DNA of 64,000 bases from DTU013 sp964490975 (GTDB taxonomy: Bacteria; Bacillota; Clostridia; Acetivibrionales; DTU013), in NCBI GenBank assembly GCA_964490975.1, contig CAZBEQ010000001.1, positions 87,768 through 151,767 on the forward strand, written 5' to 3'. A program made the position numbers and the translations under genes. Position 1 is the first letter of the stretch. Each line of letters begins with the position of its first letter. The notes under the pieces were generated by a model that was given only the letters and a program-made list of their open reading frames with translations, did no database searches and was not told the origin of the DNA. Shown here piece by piece: positions 27,556 to 35,371 of this stretch.

Positions 27556-27677
27556 ATATGTGGTGTACAGTAGGGCTACAACTAATATAGTTTATTTTGA
27601 TGGAACTTTGATAAAACTTTTACGTCTTTACTACTAAAGCCCGATAAATATATATAAGGGATAAAGGAGGAGTAATA

Positions 27678-28805
27678 ATGCGCAAAAGGATATTTGGTCT
27701 GTTCCTGGCTCTGTCGCTTATGGTAATGTTAATGGCAGGCTGTGGCAATGCGAAGTCATCTACGTCAGACACTGCAGCGGCACCGTCGATGGAACAAGGC
27801 GCTTATGACACTGATGTCACATTCAGCGAGGAAATGGAAACGCCAGCGGAGGCACCCTCGATAGCAACGAATGGTGAAACAGGGGAAGCTGCCGCGGCTG
27901 ATTCTCTGGCAGGCGGCGGGAGCGGTACGGTTAGCGTAACAAATGCTATCCTGGCTGAAAGAAAAATCATCAGAAGTGCAAACCTTACTATTGAAGTCGA
28001 AAATTTTGACAAGGCATTTGCAAACATCGAAGGTATAATAGCCAACATAGGATATATACAGCAGACAAATATAAACACTGACAGGGTTTATGTCGAAGAA
28101 GATTTGAAGCTTGTAAAGAGCGGAACGATAGTGCTCAGAGTCGATAAGACAATGTTTGATTCCGTCATCAACAAACTGAGGGGTATAGGAGAAGTATACA
28201 ACTATACGACAGACGGACAGGATGTAACTGATCAGGTCGTTGATGTAGAATCCAGGCTGAGGCTGCTGAAGATGGAGCAGGAAAAGCTTGAAGCCTACGT
28301 TGCCAAGCTTAATGATCTGGAAGAAATATTTAAGGCCGAGAGCAAGCTGACAGAGATAAGGTACCAGATAGAGAGCCTTACCGGAAATCTGAACAAGCTG
28401 AACAGTCTTGTCGATCTGGCAACGATATCTCTAAATATCAATGAGAAAAGCCCGGTGGCAGAACCGAAGCCTGAAACTTATGGTGAAAGGCTGCTGAACA
28501 CCATGCAGGAAAGCCTGCTGCAGGCTGTTGAATTCCTTGGAGATCTGCTGGTATTCTTAATTGCAGCTCTGCCTACACTGATACTTATTGGATTATGTGT
28601 GTTATTCGGTATGTGGATATACAGGAAAACGGCTAAAAGGCGTAAAAATACGGGTCCATATATGAACGGGTCTTCATATCCTCCAACTCCTGTGACATAT
28701 AACCAGCCTTCACCGCCTGTTCAGGGTGGAGCACCGGCTCAGGGTGGAGCACCGGCTCAGGAAATGCCAAAGCAAGCAAATAAGCCGGACGGAAGGCAGC
28801 AATAG
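27678..28805 (+). CDS. DUF4349 lipoprotein
   Basis: 375 residues. A lipoprotein signal ends in LMAGC (Cys22). An Ala/Glu/Ser-rich linker follows (~25-92). The DUF4349 domain (~95-260) starts ERKIIRSANLTIEVENFDKA and includes a long coiled coil (VESRLRLLKMEQEKLEAYV, EIRYQIESLTGNLNKLN). A membrane helix (~292-315, ALPTLILIGLCVLFGMWIY) is followed by a basic, Pro/Gln-rich cytoplasmic tail with a duplicated QGGAPA unit. It has AAGGAGG 7 nt upstream. Function is unknown; proteins like this tether membrane to wall and occur as single genes. Its terminator is the left end of the dispersed repeat at 28849. Confidence 0.88.
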   Translation: MRKRIFGLFLALSLMVMLMAGCGNAKSSTSDTAAAPSMEQGAYDTDVTFSEEMETPAEAPSIATNGETGEAAAADSLAGGGSGTVSVTNAILAERKIIRSANLTIEVENFDKAFANIEGIIANIGYIQQTNINTDRVYVEEDLKLVKSGTIVLRVDKTMFDSVINKLRGIGEVYNYTTDGQDVTDQVVDVESRLRLLKMEQEKLEAYVAKLNDLEEIFKAESKLTEIRYQIESLTGNLNKLNSLVDLATISLNINEKSPVAEPKPETYGERLLNTMQESLLQAVEFLGDLLVFLIAALPTLILIGLCVLFGMWIYRKTAKRRKNTGPYMNGSSYPPTPVTYNQPSPPVQGGAPAQGGAPAQEMPKQANKPDGRQQ

Positions 28806-28848
28806 CGGATAACCTGAGCACCATATGAAATCAGAAGAGATTGTTGAA

Positions 28849-29112
28849 GGGGCTGTCTCAAAATGAACGTTGAGGCAGTCCTTTTTTGCCCAGAAAACGT
28901 AAAAGCCCGATCGCAACATCATATCTCGACTCCGCAGTGGACATCTCTCAGAGGTTGAGTAAATTATCAAGTAATGAGTGTATGTAACTCGGTGAAGTGG
29001 TCTTTTACCCCCTGATTGATTTACATAATCGAGGCTTTTACTGTATTATTGAATCAAATATCAATGAAAGCAGATATCTCACCACACATTATTGGATTTT
29101 TTACTCACCCAC
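28849..29112 (+). repeat. Dispersed composite repeat, copy 1 (terminator plus MITE-like half)
   Basis: 264 bp. It is about 80% identical by eye to the reverse complement of 52766-53012. The left end is a stem-loop: GGGCTGTCTCAA pairs with TTGAGGCAGTCC, followed by TTTTTT, serving as terminator for the DUF4349 gene. The right part (about 28955-29108) is bounded by inverted TGAGTAAA ends with similar inner flanks (ATCAAGTAATG against CATTATTGGAT), as in a MITE. The 28806-29738 gap is otherwise filled by the two candidate RNA signals below. Confidence 0.85.
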
Positions 29113-29366
29113 CTGATTTTGAGGGAGCCTTTTTTCATGCCGCCTGTTCAGTAAGGGGGTGAATATGGGAAAGGATGCAACATAATGTATAAGCTGTAAG
29201 ATTGTATGTTGTATACAATGTCCAAATGAACAGCTCTAAAGTGCTTTTATTTAAGTATTTTGAAGAAATGTGAGATGTATTTTGTGCAAAACTGAAAAAG
29301 AAATTAAAACGAAGAGATAATCAAAAGCAAACTGACCTACTTGATTTTTTTAGAATAAAGTGAAGC

Positions 29367-29467
29367 TTTACTTATTGCCCCATGTCTATATAATGAGTAT
29401 TGAGTATAATTTATGTAATATCGGTTTATTTGAACAAAGGCGTTCAGTAACTGAACGGTTTTTTTTT
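29367..29467 (+). ncRNA. Possible short orphan transcript (promoter then strong terminator)
   Basis: A promoter-like TTTACT (29367-29372), 16-bp spacer and TATAAT (29389-29394) are followed by a perfect stem CGTTCAG-TAA-CTGAACG (29441-29457) and at least nine T's. No gene lies between. The predicted product would be about 65 nt. The -35 is weak, so this is a tentative call. Confidence 0.35.
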
Positions 29468-29484
29468 GCCCTGATTTCGTTTAT

Positions 29485-29598
29485 AACGAGGCGAAAGATG
29501 TCCCCCACCTCTATAGGTGGCGCGTACCGACTTGCCTTTCAGATATTTTCTTTCGATCAATCGAAAGAAAACGGTGCGAGCATATCTCCCGCCTCGTT
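29485..29598 (+). ncRNA. Candidate structured RNA upstream of the Ech hydrogenase
   Basis: 114 nt with nested pairing: outer stem AACGAGGCG (29485-29493) with CGCCTCGTT (29590-29598); stem CCACCT-CTAT-AGGTGG (29505-29520); and an arm whose base CGTACCG pairs with CGGTGCG and whose tip is a 12-bp perfect hairpin (29546-29557 with 29560-29571, loop CA). This gives a three-way junction with AAAGATGTCCC in the junction strand. Its end is 140 nt before the hydrogenase start. A shortened relative is present at 51297-51345. It matches no riboswitch class I recognise. It could be a leader RNA or a mobile-element RNA. Confidence 0.5.
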
Positions 29599-29738
29599 GA
29601 AACACTGCTGAGGTAAGAAAATTTCTCTACTCAACGTAATTTGCAAAGCAAATTATCGTGAACCGAAAAATTTTCTATGAACCGAAGTGTTATAACCAGG
29701 TGTTAGCTTGAGACACACCAAGGAGATGAGTAAATAAA

Positions 29739-30050
29739 GTGGAACATGTATTACTAATAGCTGCAGTAATTCTTATACCAATATTAAGTGCATTCCTGTG
29801 CTATATTTTCAGGAACTCCACGGTCAGGAGCATTATTGTGGTACTTACCGCTGTCATTATGATAGCAGTATCTGTCAGTCTCGTAAGCGAGTTGATAAAA
29901 GGCGGAGGAAGGCTTGTTATTTCACTTGAACATGTACCGATCGATCTGAAATGGATCATCATGCTGCTTGATTTTGGACTGCTTACTTATATCGCCTATA
30001 TTGGTATCAAGCTCAAGAAGTCGCTTATCACAGGGTTATCTGTACTTTAG
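29739..30050 (+). CDS. echA: Ech hydrogenase NuoL-like subunit, N-terminal fragment ending at an in-frame TAG
   Basis: 103 codons encoding about three membrane helices (IPILSAFLCYIF; IIVVLTAVIMIAVSVSLV; WIIMLLDFGLLTYIAYIGIKL), the usual beginning of an antiporter-type subunit. The GTG start follows AAGGAG by 13 nt. The TAG at 30048-30050 is followed without a frame change by CTT-ATT-CCG-ATG and the rest of the subunit, so it interrupts what is a single gene in relatives; a CAG to TAG change is the simplest explanation. TAG is a normal stop elsewhere in this window (for example zupT, hypA, cwlD), so general recoding is unlikely. Confidence 0.75.
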   Translation: MEHVLLIAAVILIPILSAFLCYIFRNSTVRSIIVVLTAVIMIAVSVSLVSELIKGGGRLVISLEHVPIDLKWIIMLLDFGLLTYIAYIGIKLKKSLITGLSVL

Positions 30051-30059
30051 CTTATTCCG

Positions 30060-31508
30060 ATGGCAATGTTTGAATTTTTAGGGGATGTGAAGGAACCTGC
30101 AGCGGCTTTTATTGTAGATTATCTTTCCATCATCCTTGTACTGCTTGTGTCCATCATTGGCGGACTGATTGGGGTTTTCGCGCTCGGATACATGAAAGAG
30201 CATGAACAACACCAGCATTTAAAGATATCCAGGCAGCCGCGCTTTTTTATGATCATTTTCCTGTTTCTTGGGGCAATGAATGCATTGGTGCTTTGTAATA
30301 ACCTGCTATGGGTTTACTTCTTCTGGGAAGTAACAACTCTCTGTTCGTTTCTGCTCATATCCCATGACGGGGATGAAAGGGCGGTAAATAATGCATCGAG
30401 GGCCTTATGGATCAATATGGTCGGTGGTGTGGCATTTACGGCAGCCATTATCATGTTGTACAACAAGCTGGGGACTCTTTCTATTGGTGAAATGGTTCAC
30501 AAGGGATTGGGCGACGGCTTTACAGGTATTTTACCGGTTGCGGTGGCGCTTCTTTGCTTTGCAGGATTTACGAAGGCAGCCCAGTTTCCGTTCCAGAGCT
30601 GGCTGCTGGGCGCAATGGTCGCGCCGACTCCGGTATCAGCGCTACTGCACTCGAGTACCATGGTAAAAGCGGGAGTGTATCTGATTGTACGGTTCGCCCC
30701 TATGATGGACGGAACTACACTGGGTCATGTCGTTGCGGCTATCGGAGGCTTCACCTTCCTGGCTGGATCTGCCATAGCAATCAGCCAGCGAAACAGCAAA
30801 CGGGTGCTGGCATACTCTACCATTGCTAACCTTGGCTTGATCATATGCTGTGCAGGGATCGGAACACACATCGCAATCGGCGCAGCCATCCTGCTTATCA
30901 TATTCCATGCGGTATCCAAATCACTGTTGTTCCTGTGTGTCGGTACTGTGGAGCAGGGGATAGGAAGCAGAGACATAGAAGACATGCAGGGCTTGATGAA
31001 GAAAATGCCCTACACGACGGTTATCATGGTAGTTGGAATGGTTTCAATGCTGCTGCCTCCCTTCGGAGTGCTGCTTACCAAGTGGCTTGCCATTGAAGCA
31101 GCGGTAAGGCTTCCCTTTGTATTGATCCTTCTGGTGTTGGGGAGTGCATTTACGATCGTATTCTGGGCCAAGTGGATCAGTATTATCCTCACCATGTCCT
31201 ACAAGACTAAGATCGAGGGAGAAAAACTGCCGGTTTCTATGAGAACCGTGTTGGGTACGATTCTGTTGATCGTATTGGCAGCCAGCATTTGCATCACACC
31301 TGTATTCAACACGTTTGTTGCGCCCCAGATCGCTGCGGATGAACTGAAGGACGGTTTTGCCCTCACAGGAAATGACGGAGGCGTCTGGCTTAACAGCGAA
31401 AACGGACTTGATATGGGAGGCTTTTTCTCACTGCCTCTCTTCCTGATCGTCTTTATTATGATGATTCTGATTCCCTTCTTTATGAACCGGAAAGGCCTGA
31501 AATGGTGA
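30060..31508 (+). CDS. echA: Ech hydrogenase NuoL/antiporter-like membrane subunit, main part
   Basis: 482 residues from the first ATG after the in-frame TAG; about 12 membrane helices. The proton-conducting transporter core is intact: LWVYFFWEVTTLCSFLLI, the amphipathic KAAQFPFQSWLLGAMVAPTPVSALLHSSTMVKAGVYL with its conserved Lys and Pro, and ISQRNSKRVLAYSTIANLG. It should couple ferredoxin oxidation and H2 formation to ion translocation. No ribosome site precedes ATG 30060, so translation would need read-through or coupling to the upstream fragment. With that fragment it would total about 589 residues. Its 3' end overlaps the next small gene by 7 nt. Confidence 0.85.
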   Translation: MAMFEFLGDVKEPAAAFIVDYLSIILVLLVSIIGGLIGVFALGYMKEHEQHQHLKISRQPRFFMIIFLFLGAMNALVLCNNLLWVYFFWEVTTLCSFLLISHDGDERAVNNASRALWINMVGGVAFTAAIIMLYNKLGTLSIGEMVHKGLGDGFTGILPVAVALLCFAGFTKAAQFPFQSWLLGAMVAPTPVSALLHSSTMVKAGVYLIVRFAPMMDGTTLGHVVAAIGGFTFLAGSAIAISQRNSKRVLAYSTIANLGLIICCAGIGTHIAIGAAILLIIFHAVSKSLLFLCVGTVEQGIGSRDIEDMQGLMKKMPYTTVIMVVGMVSMLLPPFGVLLTKWLAIEAAVRLPFVLILLVLGSAFTIVFWAKWISIILTMSYKTKIEGEKLPVSMRTVLGTILLIVLAASICITPVFNTFVAPQIAADELKDGFALTGNDGGVWLNSENGLDMGGFFSLPLFLIVFIMMILIPFFMNRKGLKW

Positions 31509-31705
31509 AACCGCCTTATGTGGGAGGAGAACTTGCTAATGATGACATCAGGGGAATCGAATTTATCGGACCAATGGATAAATTGGAGAACATTGTAGTA
31601 CACAATTATTACTTGAGCGGGGTGTTCGGAGAATCAAGCCTTACTCTCTGGACGAACCTGATCGCAGGTGCAATTATTCTTGTAATGTTCGGGGTGGTCA
31701 TATGA
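31502..31705 (+). CDS. Small Ech-cluster membrane subunit (NuoL C-terminal-like)
   Basis: 67 residues. A soluble start (PPYVGGELANDDIRGIEFIGPMDK) is followed by YYLSGVFGESSLTLWTNLIAGAIILVMFGVV, one membrane helix. This arrangement (PYxxG..., GP-D, N-YY---FGE, terminal helix) matches the C-terminal tail of longer NuoL/EchA-type proteins, here as a separate reading frame with its own ATG. It overlaps the genes on both sides by a few nucleotides (ATGGTGA and ATGA), so translation is coupled. It could be a true small subunit or a naturally separated tail. Confidence 0.7.
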   Translation: MVKPPYVGGELANDDIRGIEFIGPMDKLENIVVHNYYLSGVFGESSLTLWTNLIAGAIILVMFGVVI

Positions 31706-32565
31706 TCTATTCAGTTTTGACTGTAATAATAGTAATCCTCGTCGCACCAATATTGGGCGGCCTGGTCGACGGCATGGACAGAAAAATAACCGCCAGGATG
31801 CAGAGCAGATATGGGCCTCCGTTGTTTCAGCCCTTTTATGATTTCTTCAAGCTGATCGGAAAGGAAAGCATCACAGTTAATCAGACGCAGATGATCTATG
31901 TAACAGGACATCTCCTGTTTGCTGTTTCAGCACTAATAATGCTGGTACTTGGCCAGGACTTGCTGATGCTGGTGTTCATACTGGCTTTCTCCAACATCTC
32001 TCTGATCATGGGAGCCAGCAGTGTCCGCTCTCCGTACAGCAAGATCGGTGCCCAGAGGGAGATCATCCAGATGATGGCATACGAGCCGGTGATGATTCTG
32101 ATGGTGGTGGGAATTTATCTGACGACGAACAGCTTTATGATAAGCAGTGTTCTTACACATTCTAAACCCTTGCTGTATGAGCTGCCGCTTGTATTCCTGT
32201 CGTTTTTGTATATCCTTACTATCAAGGCAAGGAAGTCGCCCTTTGACCTTTCTACTTCCCACCATGCCCACCAGGAGTTGGTTAAGGGTCTGACGACAGA
32301 ATTTTCAGGACGTCAGCTTGCACTGATAGAGATGACACACTGGTATGAACTGGTTTTGCTGCTCGGACTCATTACGTTGTTTTTTGCAAAGCCCATTTGG
32401 GTAGGTATATTATTGGCGCTGGGCAGCTACTTCCTGGAGACCGTTATTGACAACATCACTGCCAGGGTCAAATGGAGATGGATGGTGAAAGCAACCTGGA
32501 TCGCAGGCTTGGGATGTGCTGCCACGAACATTGTATGGCTTTATATCAAAGGGAGTGCGAAGTAA
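31702..32565 (+). CDS. echB: Ech hydrogenase NuoH/HycD-like membrane subunit
   Basis: 287 residues with about eight membrane helices. Family motifs: APILGGLVDGMDRKITARMQSRYGPP near the N-terminus (the quinone-module loop of NuoH relatives), GAQREIIQMMAYEP, and KARKSPFDLSTSHHAHQELVKG with the conserved acidic residue. It anchors the hydrogenase to the membrane and links electron transfer to ion movement. It starts inside the stop of the preceding small gene (ATGA overlap). Confidence 0.93.
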   Translation: MIYSVLTVIIVILVAPILGGLVDGMDRKITARMQSRYGPPLFQPFYDFFKLIGKESITVNQTQMIYVTGHLLFAVSALIMLVLGQDLLMLVFILAFSNISLIMGASSVRSPYSKIGAQREIIQMMAYEPVMILMVVGIYLTTNSFMISSVLTHSKPLLYELPLVFLSFLYILTIKARKSPFDLSTSHHAHQELVKGLTTEFSGRQLALIEMTHWYELVLLLGLITLFFAKPIWVGILLALGSYFLETVIDNITARVKWRWMVKATWIAGLGCAATNIVWLYIKGSAK

Positions 32566-32591
32566 AATTGATTTGATTGGAGTAAAGATGT

Positions 32592-33062
32592 ATGGGGATA
32601 ATAAATAGATCAAGAAAAAAATCGCTATGGGTGATCCATTATGACTGCAACAGCTGCAATGGCTGTGATATAGAGACACTGGCATGCTTTACGCCGTTAT
32701 ATGATGTAGAAAGGTTCGGTATCATCAATGTTGGAAATCCCAAGCACGCTGATATCCTTGTTGTGACCGGCTCGGTCAATAACAGGAACATCAGGGTCTT
32801 GAGGAACATATACAATTTGATGCCAGAACCAAAGGTAGTTGTAGCGGTAGGGGCCTGTGCCTGTACAGGAGGCATTTTTCAGGAATGCTATAATGTCATA
32901 GGTGGTGTCGATAAGGTCATCCCTGTCGACAGTTATGTACCTGGTTGCTGTCCGAAGCCGGAAGCCATAATAGATGGGATTGTGCTGGCGGCTGCAAAGC
33001 TGGAGGAAAAGGCCGAAAAGATGAAGCATCACAAGCCGGACAACGGCCAGAGTGCTATGTGA
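32592..33062 (+). CDS. echC: Ech hydrogenase small subunit (NuoB-like, [4Fe-4S])
   Basis: 156 residues. Four cysteines for the proximal [4Fe-4S] cluster appear in the NuoB pattern: CNSCNGCDIE (C-x2-C pair), GACACTGGIF and VPGCCPKPE. It passes electrons from the ferredoxin-like subunit to the NiFe site. It lies 26 nt after echB and 28 nt before echD. Full length for the family. Confidence 0.94.
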   Translation: MGIINRSRKKSLWVIHYDCNSCNGCDIETLACFTPLYDVERFGIINVGNPKHADILVVTGSVNNRNIRVLRNIYNLMPEPKVVVAVGACACTGGIFQECYNVIGGVDKVIPVDSYVPGCCPKPEAIIDGIVLAAAKLEEKAEKMKHHKPDNGQSAM

Positions 33063-33090
33063 ATCGGTATAGGGGTGACAGGAGGTTTAT

Positions 33091-33465
33091 ATGATAGAAA
33101 ATGTGATTGAAATTGACAAGGATCAGCTGTTGGGTATTACCCAGACAATGATGTATGAGAAGTACCGCTTTGTAACGGCTACCTGTGTTGATAACGGAAA
33201 TGATACACTTGATGTGTATTACCATTTTGACAAGGATTTCAAGCTGACCAACTACAAGCTTACTGTTAAAAAGGATGAAGAAGTACCGAGCATTTCAAGG
33301 ATCTACTTCTGCGCCCTGCTTGTGGAGAATGAAATGAAGGAATTGTTTGGATTGAAGGTAACCAATTTGACGATAGATTATGAAGGTCATTTGCTTTTAT
33401 CGGATGGAGCTCCCGACAACCCAATGGCCAGGAATCAGATCATCATAGTGAAGAAGGGGGAATAA
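33091..33465 (+). CDS. echD: Ech hydrogenase NuoC-like subunit
   Basis: 124 residues, soluble. Corresponds to the short EchD proteins related to the 30-kDa NuoC subunit: YRFVTATCVDNGNDTLDVYYHFD and ISRIYFCALLVENEMKELFGLKV (the conserved E-x-E-x-x-E-L-F-G segment). It helps assemble the peripheral arm. It ends 2 nt before echE. Confidence 0.9.
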   Translation: MIENVIEIDKDQLLGITQTMMYEKYRFVTATCVDNGNDTLDVYYHFDKDFKLTNYKLTVKKDEEVPSISRIYFCALLVENEMKELFGLKVTNLTIDYEGHLLLSDGAPDNPMARNQIIIVKKGE

Positions 33466-33467
33466 TC

Positions 33468-34544
33468 ATGCCTAAAACAGTAATACCCTTCGGACCCCAG
33501 CATCCGGTGCTGCCGGAGCCTCTGCAGCTGAAGCTGGTAATGCAGGATGAAAAAATCGTAGAGGCGATTCCGGCTATAGGATATGTTCACAGAGGTCTGG
33601 AAAAGCTTACTGAATTGAAGGATTTTACACAGAACGTATTTATTGTAGAGCGTATCTGCGGCATCTGCAGTATGATGCATGCGATGGCATATTGCCAGGG
33701 GATTGAAGAACTGATGAACCTTGAGATCCCCTCAAGGGCAAAATATCTCAGGGTGATCTGGGCTGAGCTTCACCGGATGCACAGCCATCTTCTCTGGCTG
33801 GGCCTGCTGGCAGATGCCTTCGGTTTTGAAAGCCTTTTCATGCAGATATGGAGAGACAGTGAAAAAGTAATGGACTTGATGGAAGAGACGGCAGGAAGCA
33901 GGGTCATCATTTCTGTCAATACCATTGGTGGAACAAGAAGGGATCTTTCTGCTGAGATGATGAAGAAGATCCTGGTAGTCACTAAAGAACTGAAGGAAGA
34001 CCTGAAGCAGGTCGAAGCCGTATTCCTCAACGATTATACGGTCAAACACAGACTGGTTGGCGTCGGAGTCCTTCCAGCGAAGGATGCATACCGGCTGGGT
34101 ACATTGGGACCGATGGCAAGGGCCAGCGGCATCAAACAGGACTTCCGTATGACGGGGTATTCCGCATATGGGGAATTGGATTTTGAGCCGGTTACTTCGG
34201 AGGATGGAGATTCCTACGCAAGAACGTATGTCAGGCTTTATGAGCTGTACCAGTCCATCGACCTGATCGCCCAGACCATCGGGAAAATACCGGATGGAGA
34301 GATCGCGGTGCCGTTCAAAGGCTTTCCGAAGGGGGAGGTCATCTCAAGGGTGGAACAGCCCAGAGGAGAGGTCCTGTACTACTTGAGGGCAAACGGTACG
34401 AAAAACCTGGAAAGAATGCGTGTGAGAACGCCGACCTTTGCAAACATTCCGTCGCTGCTGAAGATGCTGCCCGGTTCCGAGCTGGCCGATGTTCCGATAT
34501 TGATACTTACAATTGACCCATGCATTAGTTGTACGGAAAGATAG
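33468..34544 (+). CDS. echE: Ech hydrogenase large subunit (NiFe catalytic, NuoD-like)
   Basis: 358 residues. The two NiFe-binding motifs are present: ERICGICSMMH (residues ~62-72) and the C-terminal DPCISCTER; together they give four cysteine ligands. GPQHPVLPEP and the R-x-x-x-H-SHLLWLG stretch are typical of group 4 enzymes. The protein ends soon after the second motif, and no long C-terminal peptide follows, so it may not need endopeptidase processing, as described for Ech-type enzymes. It evolves H2 from reduced ferredoxin. The maturation genes directly follow. Confidence 0.95.
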   Translation: MPKTVIPFGPQHPVLPEPLQLKLVMQDEKIVEAIPAIGYVHRGLEKLTELKDFTQNVFIVERICGICSMMHAMAYCQGIEELMNLEIPSRAKYLRVIWAELHRMHSHLLWLGLLADAFGFESLFMQIWRDSEKVMDLMEETAGSRVIISVNTIGGTRRDLSAEMMKKILVVTKELKEDLKQVEAVFLNDYTVKHRLVGVGVLPAKDAYRLGTLGPMARASGIKQDFRMTGYSAYGELDFEPVTSEDGDSYARTYVRLYELYQSIDLIAQTIGKIPDGEIAVPFKGFPKGEVISRVEQPRGEVLYYLRANGTKNLERMRVRTPTFANIPSLLKMLPGSELADVPILILTIDPCISCTER

Positions 34545-34553
34545 GGTGAGGAC

Positions 34554-34925
34554 ATGTTCGATATGATTGGTAATGTTGCCAGGAACTTATTTTCTAAGCC
34601 TGCAACAAGGAAATACCCGATGGTGAAGAGAGAGCCCTTCAAGGACGTGAGGGGCCGACTCGATAATGATATAGACAAGTGCATTTTCTGCGGCATATGT
34701 GAACGGAAATGCCCTTCCAATGCTATAAAGGTCAGCAAGACAGAAAAATCCTGGGAGCTTGACCCGTTTAAATGCATCATTTGTTCCTCCTGTATTGACA
34801 GTTGCCCGAAAAAGTGCCTTTACATGCATGATGATTATAAACCGGCAGCATATGAGAAGGAAAACCTGAAATACATTCAGCAGCCCGCAGTCAAAATAGG
34901 AAATGAAGCAAATGAAGGGGCCTGA
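34554..34925 (+). CDS. echF: Ech hydrogenase 2x[4Fe-4S] ferredoxin-like subunit
   Basis: 123 residues with two classical motifs: CIFCGICERKCP (about residues 43-54) and CIICSSCIDSCP (about 73-84), each with a fourth Cys. It takes electrons from soluble ferredoxin and hands them to EchC. It is the last structural gene of the ech set, 9 nt after echE; hypA begins 98 nt later. Confidence 0.94.
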   Translation: MFDMIGNVARNLFSKPATRKYPMVKREPFKDVRGRLDNDIDKCIFCGICERKCPSNAIKVSKTEKSWELDPFKCIICSSCIDSCPKKCLYMHDDYKPAAYEKENLKYIQQPAVKIGNEANEGA

Positions 34926-35023
34926 AGGGGGTACTGTTCTATTAAGCCATTTGCGTAAGATCCGAAATGAAACCGGGAGGGGAATTGTGTCCTGGTGATT
35001 TATGTTTGCAACGGGGTACGGGT

Positions 35024-35365
35024 ATGCATGAGTATGCAGTTACAAAGAGCCTGATCGAGCTGTCGTTGAATGAAGCTGAGAAGGCAGGCGCAGTAAAAAT
35101 TTTGGAAATACGGCTGGTCATAGGGGACCTTTCGACCATCATCGACGAATCGGTACAGATGTATTTCGACATTATCAGTGAAGGAACTAAAGCAGAGGGC
35201 GCAAAGCTGATATTTCGCAGAATACCGGCTCAGTTTCGGTGCAGCGGCTGTGGCCTGACATACAACAAGCCCTCTGTGGGCTTTGATTGCCCGGAATGTG
35301 GCCGACAGGGCATGCCGACCGGAGTTGGCAGAGAATTTTATATTGAAAGTATAGAAGTGGAGTAG
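35024..35365 (+). CDS. hypA: Hydrogenase nickel-insertion protein HypA
   Basis: 113 residues from the ATG at 35024, which gives the conserved MHEYAVTKSL start (Met-His nickel ligands). An upstream in-frame ATG (34967) would add 19 atypical residues. The zinc site is C-x2-C (CSGC) and C-x2-C (CPEC). It delivers nickel to the large subunit together with HypB, encoded 6 nt downstream. Confidence 0.94.
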   Translation: MHEYAVTKSLIELSLNEAEKAGAVKILEIRLVIGDLSTIIDESVQMYFDIISEGTKAEGAKLIFRRIPAQFRCSGCGLTYNKPSVGFDCPECGRQGMPTGVGREFYIESIEVE

Positions 35366-35371
35366 GGGATT

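Noticed and set aside
30048..30050. Pyrrolysine as the explanation for the in-frame TAG
   Set aside because: No pyl genes are in the window, TAG ends several ordinary genes, and complex-I-like subunits are not known pyrrolysine proteins. Kept only as a minor alternative.
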